DNA of 62,885 nucleotides from Microscilla marina ATCC 23134 (GTDB lineage: Bacteria; Bacteroidota; Bacteroidia; Cytophagales; Microscillaceae), in NCBI RefSeq assembly GCF_000169175.1, contig NZ_AAWS01000053.1, forward strand, positions 1-62,885, given 5' to 3'. Shown piece after piece: positions 17,711-27,086 of this stretch (positions are counted from its first letter, which is position 1; the number at the start of each line of letters is the position of its first letter). The notes beneath the pieces were generated by a model. That model had not been told where the DNA came from. It worked only from the letters and a program-made list of their open reading frames with translations, and ran no database searches. The translations under genes and the position numbers were made by a program.

Positions 17711-17827
17711 TGGGCATTACTGACAGTCATTGACTCACCTTCTTGTTTGCCCAGCGTTTATTTTGGGCAAATAAGTTTGTACAAATAAACGTTGATAATT
17801 ACCATTTTACCTAACATCAAAGTAAAA

Positions 17828-18604
17828 ATGTCGCGAATATTTACCAATGATCGAGTCATCTTTATTGCGCTGCAAATCAACATACTTGTGTTGTTTTTGT
17901 TGTCTTTCAGCAGCCTCAAGGCAGAGTTTGTCATTTTTGAATACATTGACCTGAGCTGTACCCTGTTCTTTTTGATAGAGGCAGTTGTCAAGATTAAGCA
18001 ATATTCGTGGCGGGGCTATATCAGTTCTAATTGGAATAAGCTTGATTTTTTGATTGTAATGTTAACCACCCCCTCGTTACTCATCTTATTTTTACCTATT
18101 CCCGACTTTACTTTTTTGCTGGTGCTCAGGGCATTTAGGGTGGCAAAGTTTTTTCGTTTTTTACAATTTATTCCTCACCTGCAAGACTTACTCATAGGGG
18201 TAGGGCGTGCCCTCAAAGCTTCGTTATTTGTGTTGTTAGGGTTCTTTTTTTACAACGTCATTGTCTCTTTGTTTACCTATTATCTCTTTCGGGAAATGGC
18301 ACCCAAATACTTTACCAATGGTTTTGAGGCATTTTATATCATCTTCAAAATATTTACAATGGAGGGCTGGTATGACATACCCGATGCCATAGCCAAAAGC
18401 GGAGCTGCCTGGATGGGAGTGGCTACCCGCGTTTATTTTATGTTGATTGTGCTTACCGGGGGCATTTTTGGGTTCTCTATTGTCAATGCCATTTTTGTAG
18501 AAGAAATGATCAGCAACGAAAGCGAAGAACTTGAAGAGCGTATGAAAAGGGTAGAGCGAAAGCTGGATTTTTTGATAGAAAAACTAGAAGATCGAGAAGA
18601 GTAA
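17828..18604 (+). CDS. NaChBac-like voltage-gated cation channel
   Basis: 258 residues from ATG 17828 (an in-frame TTG at 17792 is less likely). Six TM segments fit one voltage-gated channel subunit. S4 has spaced arginines (LRAFRVAKFFRFLQF). The pore loop reads FKIFTMEGWYDI, comparable to the TxESW filter of NaChBac-type sodium channels; the Glu is kept. The C-terminus is an acidic/basic coiled coil (SEELEERMKRVERKLDF), which in this family assembles tetramers. Ion preference cannot be read with certainty. It follows the cyclase-like gene by about 115 bp on the same strand. Confidence 0.85.
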   Translation: MSRIFTNDRVIFIALQINILVLFLLSFSSLKAEFVIFEYIDLSCTLFFLIEAVVKIKQYSWRGYISSNWNKLDFLIVMLTTPSLLILFLPIPDFTFLLVLRAFRVAKFFRFLQFIPHLQDLLIGVGRALKASLFVLLGFFFYNVIVSLFTYYLFREMAPKYFTNGFEAFYIIFKIFTMEGWYDIPDAIAKSGAAWMGVATRVYFMLIVLTGGIFGFSIVNAIFVEEMISNESEELEERMKRVERKLDFLIEKLEDREE

Positions 18605-18653
18605 ATAGTTGTGTGAAGTATGGTCATAGACCACCTGCAAGCTCTTAGATATA

Positions 18654-18959
18654 TTACTAAGGAACCTGTTCAACATAAGTGTCGAGATTGAGGGCGTATA
18701 CTCGAGGCTGGCTGAGGCACTTTTTGCAGTCGTAGCCATAGCTACGGCGAAAACCGATGGCTGCAGCCCTGCTGCGCCGAGCTCTGCCAAAGGCTAAAAA
18801 TAACAAAAGGCAGTAATGAGAACCGCAGAATGAAGTTCAAGCTCTGCGAAGCTAATATGTTCTAAACCGGACAGCTTCAAAGTCCCGATTTCTTATCGGG
18901 GTTATTGTTGAGGGCTATGCCCGAAATCCCGTTTACGGGGCGAACATGTTCCTAAGTAA
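18654..18959. mobile_element. MITE-like element with 18-bp terminal inverted repeats
   Basis: TTACTAAGGAACCTGTTC (18654-18671) and the reverse complement of GAACATGTTCCTAAGTAA (18942-18959) match at 16 of 18 positions. The 306-bp interior has no ORF of note. It has several hairpins: CGTAGC-CATA-GCTACG, and CCCGAT-TTCTT-ATCGGG. It is non-autonomous, and no matching transposase is in the window. No clear target duplication was found. Confidence 0.65.
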
Positions 18960-18963
18960 AATG

Positions 18964-18990
18964 CTGCTGTGATGAACTCTACACAGTTAA
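18964..18990. repeat. Isolated m2 module of repeat family A
   Basis: CTGCTGTGATGAACTCTACA followed by CAGTTAA matches module m2, with CTGTG/CACAG stem ends and two substitutions. It lies immediately right of the MITE-like element. Confidence 0.5.
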
Positions 18991-19020
18991 TCTTACTTAC
19001 ATAAGCAGAATAGTAAAGTA

Positions 19021-19054
19021 AGACCACTGGCAATCAATTGACTGCCAGTGGTCT
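19021..19054. terminator. Terminator hairpin of serine hydrolase gene
   Basis: AGACCACTGGCA pairs perfectly with TGCCAGTGGTCT across a 10-nt loop. It lies 22 bp past the stop codon of the minus-strand serine hydrolase. The T tail is weak. Confidence 0.55.
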
Positions 19055-19075
19055 ACTCGGTGGTTAGTCGCTGTT

Positions 19076-20179
19076 CTATTCCCAATAATGATGAGCTACT
19101 TTCTCGATTATCTTATGAGGAGAACTACCTGTTAAATTTGTCAAAAGAATAATTGTCAATTTATCTTTTGGATAAATAATTAAAGCTGCTCGTCCACCAC
19201 CAATGGGCGCAATTCCGGGATGCTTCTCTCTCATTATCACTGGCCATCCGTATCCATAACCATTTAGAAAACCACCAAACCCTCCATATTTATTGTTGTT
19301 TAATGGTACAGCTGTCCACATTTCTTTAATACTTTTTTTGGAGATAAACGTGCCTTTATCCAAAGCCATTAGCCACTTTTTCAATGCATTTGCTGTTGAG
19401 AATGCACCAGCGTCCGCCCAAACAATAGGAGCAAAATCTTCTGATATTTCGTACAACTTTTCTCCTTTTATGTATTTGTTTGTCAGCTTATTTTTTTTAT
19501 AAAAACTATAAGTAGTGCTTTTGTTTTGAACAACATCAAAAGAACTTCCAAAATATAGGTTTTTAGTTATTCCAATTTTGTCAAACTGGCTTGTTTGTAA
19601 AAACTTTAAATAACTTTTTCCACTGATTTTTTCAATCAGTTTTTGAATTAAAACATAGTTTGTTTGAATGTAGTCAAAGTATTTACCTGCTTTAAATTTA
19701 ATCTTCTTCTTTTTTACTTTTTCCCAGGCAAACTTCTCTCCTTTTCCACCAATTAGCCCACCGTTTTTTGTATCCTCTATATCAGGTAGCCCAGATGTAT
19801 GACTCAACAGTTGTCGTATTGTTATTTTCTGCCATTGAGTGGGCAAGCCATCCAAATAATCTGAAATAGGATTTGATAGATTAACCTTCTTATCTTCTAC
19901 CAATTTCATAACAGCTGTACCGGCAAACATTTTTGAAAGCGAATTAATGGAAAAAATCGTGGCATTGTCAACTGGTACAGAAAATGCAACATCAGCCAGT
20001 CCTACCGACGTTGAAATGATTGTTTTGCCATTTTTAATGACAACTATTCCACAACCTGGTATTTTTTCATTTTTAATTTCCTGCTTTAATTCAGTTAAGA
20101 ATTTTTCTTTTTTTTCTTGAGCTATAGATGAATTCATCACCATAAAAAAAGCTATCAAAGCCCAAAGTAGTTTGTTCAT
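19076..20179 (-). CDS. Class C beta-lactamase-like serine hydrolase
   Basis: 367 residues with a cleavable signal peptide (ends NSSIAQ). The SxxK motif is SLSK (Ser80, Lys83). The second motif is YIQ within FDYIQTNY, where family members usually have YSN, so the Asn is changed to Gln. A C-terminal PIGGGRAAL stands where HTG/KTG is usual. HTSGLP is present. It is a periplasmic esterase or peptidase of the beta-lactamase/PBP4* type; resistance function is not implied. The gene looks more A/T-rich and Lys/Asn-rich than its neighbours and is flanked by repeats, so acquisition by transfer is possible. Confidence 0.85.
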   Translation of the reverse strand: MNKLLWALIAFFMVMNSSIAQEKKEKFLTELKQEIKNEKIPGCGIVVIKNGKTIISTSVGLADVAFSVPVDNATIFSINSLSKMFAGTAVMKLVEDKKVNLSNPISDYLDGLPTQWQKITIRQLLSHTSGLPDIEDTKNGGLIGGKGEKFAWEKVKKKKIKFKAGKYFDYIQTNYVLIQKLIEKISGKSYLKFLQTSQFDKIGITKNLYFGSSFDVVQNKSTTYSFYKKNKLTNKYIKGEKLYEISEDFAPIVWADAGAFSTANALKKWLMALDKGTFISKKSIKEMWTAVPLNNNKYGGFGGFLNGYGYGWPVIMREKHPGIAPIGGGRAALIIYPKDKLTIILLTNLTGSSPHKIIEKVAHHYWE

Positions 20180-20420
20180 AAACTTAGTTTTTTAATTGAC
20201 GATAACAAAGAGAGCCTTGATATAGTCCCCTTGGTTATAATTTCATTTGCGCAGCGTCTTCCATCATCTACTTTTTTGTGATGATATCCAAGACTGCAAC
20301 TTATTATTTAATTCCTTTAAATGTAATTTAATTTTGGCTACTGGGCTTAACTTTTGCCTTTTTTAAGTCTCATTTAACAATTTCAGGAATCGGTGTGTTA
20401 AAAATCGTTAATGGCTTGTG

Positions 20421-20448
20421 ACACCGACATTCATCGGCATCTAAGAAC
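20421..20448. repeat. Isolated m3 module of repeat family A
   Basis: ACACCGACATTCATCGGCAT followed by CTAAGAAC matches module m3 (hairpin CCGA..TCGG plus ATCTAAG). It lies in the 357-bp gap between the serine hydrolase and the sortilin-like gene. The rest of that gap (20180-20420) shows nothing recognisable. Confidence 0.55.
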
Positions 20449-20485
20449 CATTATTAAAAGTCGGGATGACTTCAGGCATAAAAAA

Positions 20486-20517
20486 TCCCCTATTAAAATT
20501 TATATTTCAATAGGGGA
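20486..20517 (-). terminator. Terminator of the sortilin-like gene
   Basis: TCCCCTATT and AATAGGGGA form a 9-bp stem, followed on the minus strand by TTTTTTATG. It is 20 bp past the stop codon of the large minus-strand gene. Confidence 0.75.
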
Positions 20518-20537
20518 GTATAGTATGGTGTAGAATC

Positions 20538-23500
20538 TTACCTTTTATAAAAACGCTTGGTTGCCCATCTGCCATCTTCCAGCAATAGCTGCAATAGGTA
20601 TACACCCGTAGGCAACGACGATACATCAATGCTGAATTGGTGTTGCGGCGTGTTTGAGCGCTCTATCAATGACTTTACCTGTGCCCCCTGCGCGTTAAAT
20701 ATTTTAAATTGAGCGTTCCCTAACTTCTGTTGAAAGCGTAGCCTTAGTTGCTTACTTACCGGGTTAGGGTACAGTGCCAGTTGGTAGCTTAATGAAGCAC
20801 TTAAATCAGTACTTGGGTCAAAGCTAAAGTCGGGCGACGACGTTGGACAACCACTCTTGACAATACTTACCTTGTATACTCCAGGCTGAGTAGCCTCCAA
20901 AGTACTGCTGGTGGCATTGGCTATAGCTTCTCCGTTCAAAAACCAAGTATAGGTGGTCGCATCGTTTACCGAAGCCATCAAAGTATTGCCCTGATGGCTG
21001 ATACTTACACTAAGATTGGTATTGTTATAATCATAAGATGCAGAAGAGCGACTACACCCATTAGAGTAGTTGGTTTGTACCGTATAAGTACCGCAATTGG
21101 TGGGTGTATAAGTACTATTGGTGGCGCCACTGATGGCTGCTCCACTTTTGAACCATTGATAGTTGGCACCAGCGATTTCTGCGGTAGATAAAGCCCCATT
21201 ACTTTCTTGTATAACAGGCAGTGGACTAGACTTTACAAGGACTTGTATTGTTTGCGAAGCCACAGTTATTCCATTGCTGGTCACCAATACTTTATATGCT
21301 CCGGCAGTATTTGTTTCGTAACTATCGCTGGTGGCGTTGGCAATGTCAACGCCGTCTTTTTGCCATTGGTGAGTGTAGCCCGCCCCGGTATTTGCCTGAA
21401 AAGTAACCTTGCCTCCATCGCAAAACTCGGTGGCGCCAGAGGCATTGATAGACGCAAAGTGAGAGGCCTCATTATTGGGACCATTTACCTCAAAATCGTC
21501 TATCATGATACCGTCTATTGCGTAGCCATTTTCGTGGTTTGATGAGATCTGAAACACAAAACGAAACGCTACACTTGATTTACCAGCCAGCGCCGAAGCA
21601 TCATATACTGTAGTAACATTGTTCCCGTCAAAACTCCAGGATTTTTTTGAATCTGTAACAGCATTTGTTCCACAGCTTTGCCCTTCTTTACTAGGGCCTT
21701 GTTGATACCAGTTGCTACTACTTATAGGGTTGCCAGTGGCTGCCCCTAATACTTGCCAGGTGACCCCGTTATCGGTAGAGTACTCCAGGTTGGCGCCTTG
21801 CGGGGCATTGCAAAACTGGGTTTCCATACTCATTTTAAACTGAATGGTGTAAGCGCCACTTGCCGAAAAGTTGAAATTAGGTGTTTGCAAAACACTTTTA
21901 TAATCTCCCTTTACAATGTCGGCATCCAAGTCGGTTTTCCAGGCATTGCTGCCCGAACTCAACATAGAAAGCGTATTGGAAGGAGTACCTCGCTCCCAGG
22001 GGTTGATAGAACCCTCTATAGCCTCTGCACCAAAATCGTTAAAGTTACTCTCAAAATTGCCACCTTGCGCCAAAGTATAAGGAGTACCATAATTGGGCAG
22101 AATATGCACCGCGTTATTAATGGTTTGAGTAGTGGTGCCGTTGATGGTAAGTTTTACATTGTACATACCTGCGGCAGTGTAAGCGTGGGTAGGGTTTTGC
22201 AGGGTAGAGGTAGTACCATCACCAAAGTCCCAGCTCCATGAGGTGGCTTTCGCCGATAGATCGGTAAACTTGACCCCAATGCCTGCATAGTTTAACCTTT
22301 TATTTACCAAAAAATTGGCAATGGGTGTACTGGCAAAAAAATCGGTGGAAAACATACCCCGTCCGTGGGTACCCGCAATGATCGTATTGTCTGAATCACG
22401 GATTTGTAACATATCTACCCGTACATTTGCCAAGCCATTGTTAGACGCCACCCAAGTAGTATTGATTCCCTTTATTTCTTCGGCAAACCACACGCCCAAT
22501 TCAGTAGCAAGCATGGCTTGTTTGCCGTTGTTGGGGTTAAACAACGCCCACCTTACCGGAATATCGGGCAAGTTACCTTCTACATTGAACCAAGTCGTTC
22601 CCCCGTCAGTGGTTTCCCACACACTGGTTACCCCGTAGTTTGAGTAGGTCACCAGTAAATGATTGTCGTTGCCTTTTTCTATAGCTACACAAGATACTGA
22701 AGCCGAAGCGGGCATACCTGCACCAGCATTGATAGTGGTAGCCGAAGGGCTACTTGTATGGGCATTGTCTACTCTTACTATATTGCCATTGTCTAGCCCA
22801 AAGAATACGCGATGAACGGTATTGGGCGATACCGCAATATGGGTGATGCTGGCACTTCCAAAAGCAGCCACATTTATTTCCGAGGTACTGTTACCCGTTT
22901 GCGGGTCGTTCCAGCGCAGGTAAGCGCCAGTATTAGTAGCTGCATATAGTATATTGGCATCATTGTCATAGTCGGTAGGGTTGATAAAAGAACCAGTGCC
23001 AGACAACGCATGGTTTACTTTAGTAAAAGTGAGTCCACCGTCTGACGAACGATACCAATTGTTGAAAGTAAAAGAAGTAAATTGATAAGTAGGTTCATTT
23101 TGATCTATGTGGGCAAAGCCTCCATCACCCCCGGTTACTTCTACCGATTTGCCCACCAATACATCGTTGAGCTTATGTGAGCCATTGTCTTGGGTGCCAC
23201 CCAGCATGTAGTTTTCTCCAGCAGTAGGGTGCAGGGCACAACTGTAAAACTGACTGGTGTTATAACCATTTTCTTTGCTTATAATAGTAGGTATTGCCTG
23301 GCTACCATCTTCGGTATAGTAAATACCTCCATCGTTGCCAAACAATATTTTATTGGAGTCAATAAAAATAATGGTATGGTGATCAGCGTGCACCAAGGGT
23401 ACATCCAGGCTTGCCAATAGATTGTTATTTGACCATTTAGAGATTTGAGTCCAGCTATCACCGCCATTGGTAGACTTAAATAAGTCTATGCCCCCCGTAA

Positions 23501-24626
23501 TTACGGTGTTTTCGTTATTGGGGTCTACCGCAATGATTAAGTCATACCAGGCTTGCTCTCTGGTAAAGTCCGACGCCGAAATATCAGTATCTGCATCTAC
23601 AGGTTTGGCACCCATGGCTGTCCAGTTGGCACCACCATCGATAGACTTGTAGCCCCCGTAAAAGCCCCTTCCACTGCCTTGCATCATGGCGTATAACACA
23701 TTGGCATTGCCCGGCGCTACGGCAAGCTCTACCCTTTGTATATCGCCCGATGCCGGAAACCCCACAGGAGTGTTCCAGTTAGCCCCTCCATTGGTAGAGT
23801 AACGATAACTACCTCCGGTAAAAATGCCCAAGCCTACGTGTATAGTACCATTGCTGCCAATTTCTACATCAGAGATTTTGTCTTGTGGCAAGCCCGCTAG
23901 TTTGGTCCAGTTGCCCCCTTGATTGGTAGATTTGAACAAACCCGAACGAGTACCTGCGTAGATTTCTCCGCTGGCACTAATGACAATTTTTTGGATGTAA
24001 CTGCCTCCGTCAAAAGGAGTTTTGCCCCAACTGATCCCTCCATCGGTTGTTTTCCAGATTCCTCCACCCCTTACCGCGTCAAAGTTTCCCCAGCCCTCGC
24101 CAGTACCAAAATAGATTACCTTAGGGTTAGAAGGGTCTGCCGCTATAGTTACAATGGCAAGGTTGTCAAAAAAGTCATCTACCTTGTTCCATACAGGTTT
24201 GTTTAAGGTAATATCGGTTGTTTTCCAGAGTCCACCCGATACCCCGGCAGCAAAAACTGTTTTGCCTGAGGCATCGTTGGGGTCTACCAATATGGCACGG
24301 GTTCGTCCTCCCACATTGCTTGGACCACGCTCTCGCCAGCGAATATCCGTGGATGTAGTACGGGAGGTTTTCCTAAGTTTTTCTTGTTTTTGGATAAAAC
24401 GATGACCTGCTTCAAGCCTATCTTTAGGAACGACTTTCAGGCTGGGGTCGCGAGTAAGCGCATACTCTTGTTTCCAGGCGAGGTCCATGCGGTCGTATTT
24501 ACTCATTTTTTTTGCTGGAGGTACGACCTTGGGTGCTTCCTGGCGTTCTTTTTTTGTATAGTTTGTACACCCGGCGAGCAAGCCGAGCCCTATGAAACCT
24601 AAAAACAGATAAAACCTGTGCATCAT
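20538..24626 (-). CDS. Sortilin/BNR-repeat protein with PKD and Ig-like domains and T9SS sorting domain
   Basis: 1362 residues from ATG 24626. The N-terminus is a lipoprotein-type signal (IGLGLLAGC). A VPS10/BNR beta-propeller (about 80-780) has many SxDGGxxW-type repeats (KTTDGGISW, KSTNGGDSW). Then come a PKD domain (WSWDFGDGTTSTLQNPTHAY), a jelly-roll-like region (about 880-1060), three Ig-like repeats with WxxxG cores, and a type A T9SS C-terminal domain (LYPNPVSKQLRLRF to the end). It is predicted to be a secreted or surface adhesin or glycosidase-like protein carried by T9SS. The combination of lipobox and T9SS signal is unusual. The longer reading to 24680 has no advantage. Confidence 0.88.
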   Translation of the reverse strand: MMHRFYLFLGFIGLGLLAGCTNYTKKERQEAPKVVPPAKKMSKYDRMDLAWKQEYALTRDPSLKVVPKDRLEAGHRFIQKQEKLRKTSRTTSTDIRWRERGPSNVGGRTRAILVDPNDASGKTVFAAGVSGGLWKTTDITLNKPVWNKVDDFFDNLAIVTIAADPSNPKVIYFGTGEGWGNFDAVRGGGIWKTTDGGISWGKTPFDGGSYIQKIVISASGEIYAGTRSGLFKSTNQGGNWTKLAGLPQDKISDVEIGSNGTIHVGLGIFTGGSYRYSTNGGANWNTPVGFPASGDIQRVELAVAPGNANVLYAMMQGSGRGFYGGYKSIDGGANWTAMGAKPVDADTDISASDFTREQAWYDLIIAVDPNNENTVITGGIDLFKSTNGGDSWTQISKWSNNNLLASLDVPLVHADHHTIIFIDSNKILFGNDGGIYYTEDGSQAIPTIISKENGYNTSQFYSCALHPTAGENYMLGGTQDNGSHKLNDVLVGKSVEVTGGDGGFAHIDQNEPTYQFTSFTFNNWYRSSDGGLTFTKVNHALSGTGSFINPTDYDNDANILYAATNTGAYLRWNDPQTGNSTSEINVAAFGSASITHIAVSPNTVHRVFFGLDNGNIVRVDNAHTSSPSATTINAGAGMPASASVSCVAIEKGNDNHLLVTYSNYGVTSVWETTDGGTTWFNVEGNLPDIPVRWALFNPNNGKQAMLATELGVWFAEEIKGINTTWVASNNGLANVRVDMLQIRDSDNTIIAGTHGRGMFSTDFFASTPIANFLVNKRLNYAGIGVKFTDLSAKATSWSWDFGDGTTSTLQNPTHAYTAAGMYNVKLTINGTTTQTINNAVHILPNYGTPYTLAQGGNFESNFNDFGAEAIEGSINPWERGTPSNTLSMLSSGSNAWKTDLDADIVKGDYKSVLQTPNFNFSASGAYTIQFKMSMETQFCNAPQGANLEYSTDNGVTWQVLGAATGNPISSSNWYQQGPSKEGQSCGTNAVTDSKKSWSFDGNNVTTVYDASALAGKSSVAFRFVFQISSNHENGYAIDGIMIDDFEVNGPNNEASHFASINASGATEFCDGGKVTFQANTGAGYTHQWQKDGVDIANATSDSYETNTAGAYKVLVTSNGITVASQTIQVLVKSSPLPVIQESNGALSTAEIAGANYQWFKSGAAISGATNSTYTPTNCGTYTVQTNYSNGCSRSSASYDYNNTNLSVSISHQGNTLMASVNDATTYTWFLNGEAIANATSSTLEATQPGVYKVSIVKSGCPTSSPDFSFDPSTDLSASLSYQLALYPNPVSKQLRLRFQQKLGNAQFKIFNAQGAQVKSLIERSNTPQHQFSIDVSSLPTGVYLLQLLLEDGRWATKRFYKR

Positions 24627-24847
24627 ACTTTGATCTTTTAAAAAAAATGTTTGCGTTCTCAAACGGTTGGCAATTAGCAATCTTTTAAACGAAACGCATA
24701 AATGTTGGGGAATGTTCTTAGGGAGGTTTAATTTATACGATGTGATAATAGATGCAGGAATATACGAATGAGCGATTGGGAGGGTATATTTTACTGTAAA
24801 AAACGAAAGCCAGTTGCCGCTATTGTATCTATAAGCAGTGGCAGGCT

Positions 24848-25558
24848 TTAAATCCCGTATTTATAATGTTCGCGGTAACGCAGGTAAAAGTCTATAGCCA
24901 TTTTGATAATGACTGACAAAGACAGCCAGGTAAGCGACCAACGGTATTCTAAGATAATGGCAGCCCCTCCTACAATCCACACTTGAGTAATAAATATTTG
25001 CCAGTAAGGAGCGCGCATAAGGTTGTCTATAGTCATTTTAATGTTTTCTTCTCCCTTCAGAAAATTCTGGCTAAAGGCCGTGGCGTGGCTTATCAGAATA
25101 AGTATATAGTTGTAAAATAAGAGATTGCCAGGGTTGAGTACTTGGTGGTTGAAGTAAGGCTTGAGGGTAAACTTCCAAATAGTACGAATGCCACTAGAGT
25201 CCAGAATCACCTGTTTATAGGCAGTGAGCACCGCCAAAATACCAATATAACATACCCCCAGAAAAACGGTAAAATGGATAATAAAAAACGGAACCATGAT
25301 AATTTTAAGGTATTTGGGTGCGCGTTGAGTACCCCTTACCCATAACAACTTTACCAGGTTAAAAAAGCCGATGACTACTACCTCAAAACCAAACAAGAAG
25401 AGCACATCTATAGTTTGCCATCCAAAAAACACTAAACCAAATAGAGGAGGTAGGTTGGCAAGAATCAAAATAGCCACATCTACCTTATAAAGTTCGCTGC
25501 GCAACTCATCAAGACGTACTTCCCGGTTAAATACTTTCGCTTTCTTGGTGATTTTCAA
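24848..25558 (-). CDS. DUF6498-like membrane protein, paralogue 1
   Basis: 236 residues, about six hydrophobic segments. The conserved start of the hydrophobic core is LILANLPPLFGLVFFGW, then FEVVVIGFFNLVKLL, then PFFIIHFTVFLGV with a membrane His. These features match the two upstream paralogues. Function of the family is unknown. Its start overlaps the end of the next paralogue by 32 bp, so the genes are cotranscribed. Confidence 0.7.
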   Translation of the reverse strand: MKITKKAKVFNREVRLDELRSELYKVDVAILILANLPPLFGLVFFGWQTIDVLFLFGFEVVVIGFFNLVKLLWVRGTQRAPKYLKIIMVPFFIIHFTVFLGVCYIGILAVLTAYKQVILDSSGIRTIWKFTLKPYFNHQVLNPGNLLFYNYILILISHATAFSQNFLKGEENIKMTIDNLMRAPYWQIFITQVWIVGGAAIILEYRWSLTWLSLSVIIKMAIDFYLRYREHYKYGI

Positions 25559-26240
25559 TACTTTTTTTATTTGGTTGATATTTCAATCTTTCCTGGATGT
25601 GTGCTCTGAAATCAAGAAAGATTTTTAAAACTACTAACAATACGACAAAAACCATATTATTCCCCCCTAAAGCCAGCAACAAAAATGTACCGCCAATGAC
25701 CAAAAACTGTTGCAGGAAAATGCGCTTATAAGGTTGAAACATGAGTTCAAGCAGTACTACATTTTTATTTTCTCCTTCTACCAGGTAGTTTTTCACAAAA
25801 GAATATAAATGGCTGAGCACAATAGACAGGTAGGCAACGCTCAGCAAACTATTGAACTGTAGTATACCCAATAGGTAGTCTTGTGCCGATACAGTATAAC
25901 CGCTACCCGATGGGGTGGTCATAAAATTGGCGTTGTTGAGTTCGGGCAGTAGCACAAAAGAGATGATAAAAAATCCTTGGATACCCACAAAAACATTGTA
26001 ATGCACAATAAAAAAAGGCACAAGAAATATTTTCATACAGCCAGGCATGTCATCGTCTGTACCGGCAAAAATCATTTTAAAAACATTGAAAACTCCCACC
26101 ACAAAGGTTTCAAAGACATACAACATGACTACATCAGATACTTTCCAATGGAGCACCAATACCCCAAATATGGGCAAGAGGTTTACTAGTATGACAATGA
26201 TAACGGAAGATCTGACATTTTCTCTGGCTTTGTGCTGCAT
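25527..26240 (-). CDS. DUF6498-like membrane protein, paralogue 2
   Basis: 237 residues, about six TM segments. It shares with its neighbours VILVNLLPIFGVLVLHW, YVFETFVVGVFNVFKM, VPFFIVHYNVFVG and IVLSHLYSFVKNYL. The His-containing PFFIVHYN and LSHLYSF segments are the most conserved parts and may bind a metal or haem, though nothing proves this. It is the middle gene of a three-gene tandem family. Confidence 0.7.
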   Translation of the reverse strand: MQHKARENVRSSVIIVILVNLLPIFGVLVLHWKVSDVVMLYVFETFVVGVFNVFKMIFAGTDDDMPGCMKIFLVPFFIVHYNVFVGIQGFFIISFVLLPELNNANFMTTPSGSGYTVSAQDYLLGILQFNSLLSVAYLSIVLSHLYSFVKNYLVEGENKNVVLLELMFQPYKRIFLQQFLVIGGTFLLLALGGNNMVFVVLLVVLKIFLDFRAHIQERLKYQPNKKSIENHQESESI

Positions 26241-26253
26241 CTGAAATAATGGT

Positions 26254-26937
26254 TTATTGTAGGTTGTTTCCTTGTTCTTCTTGAGTTGCTCGATACTTTT
26301 CCATCATTTTTTTGTACTGAGACCTCTCCAGCAAATGACCCAAAAAGTCAAAAAATGTTTTGAGCACCACCAGCAATACAAGCAATGCCATACTTTTATT
26401 GCCCGAAGATGCCAGAAAGTAGCCACCACTAAGTGCCAGCAATTGTTGGACCGCAACCCGCATATAAGGCATAATCATTTGAGCGCCACTATCTGTATAT
26501 TTGTATTCGCCTGCGATCAGGTAGTTTTTGACAAAAGAATATAAATGACTGAGCACAATAGAGAGGTAGGCGATTCCTAGCAGGGTAAGCCCTGGAACTA
26601 TTTCGCGAGAAATTGCTTCTTGAGTTCCATTGTTTTTTTCAAGGTGAGAGATAAGGTCAAAGATAAAAAAGAACTGAATGGCGATGAAGCCGTTGTAGTG
26701 TATGATAAAAAATCCAGCCAGAAAAAAGTTAGAGCAACCAGGGAGTTCTTTGTTGGTACCTGCCAATACTACTTTAAAAATGTTGAATACACCTACAATA
26801 AATGTTTCAAAAACATAGAGCAGTATTACATTTGACACTGACCATTGAAGGTAAATTACCCCAAATATAGGTACCAGATTTACAATGATAAGTACAAGCA
26901 CTGAAGAGTTAAGGCTTTTGGAGGCTTTGAGTGACAT
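26254..26937 (-). CDS. DUF6498-like membrane protein, paralogue 3
   Basis: 227 residues from ATG 26937 (MSLKASKSLN). The frame is open further upstream, but that extension does not match the paralogues. It shares LIIVNLVPIFGVIYLQW, YVFETFIVGVFNIFKV, FFIIHYNGFIA and IVLSHLYSFVKNYLIAGE with paralogue 2. It is the first gene of the tandem cluster and the closest to paralogue 2, so the cluster grew by local duplication. Confidence 0.7.
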   Translation of the reverse strand: MSLKASKSLNSSVLVLIIVNLVPIFGVIYLQWSVSNVILLYVFETFIVGVFNIFKVVLAGTNKELPGCSNFFLAGFFIIHYNGFIAIQFFFIFDLISHLEKNNGTQEAISREIVPGLTLLGIAYLSIVLSHLYSFVKNYLIAGEYKYTDSGAQMIMPYMRVAVQQLLALSGGYFLASSGNKSMALLVLLVVLKTFFDFLGHLLERSQYKKMMEKYRATQEEQGNNLQ

Positions 26938-27063
26938 AGGTACCTGGGGGTAAATTATTCTAAAGTAGAAGTTCGCAACCCAAAATAATGTTTTTTTACC
27001 TAAAGTTTTGTATTTGATTGTTTTTATTGAAAAAGGGGAGCTTGGGTACATCAGTAAAAAAAG

Positions 27064-27086
27064 GTCCAAGTTCAACGAACTTGGAC
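27064..27086 (-). terminator. Strong terminator hairpin
   Basis: GTCCAAGTTC-AAC-GAACTTGGAC is a perfect 10-bp stem with a 3-nt loop, followed on the minus strand by CTTTTTTT. It would stop minus-strand transcripts coming from the acyltransferase operon before the DUF6498 cluster. Confidence 0.8.

Noticed and set aside
19076-20179. Beta-lactamase resistance gene
   Set aside because: The family is broad and mostly housekeeping; motifs are degenerate and there is no resistance context.
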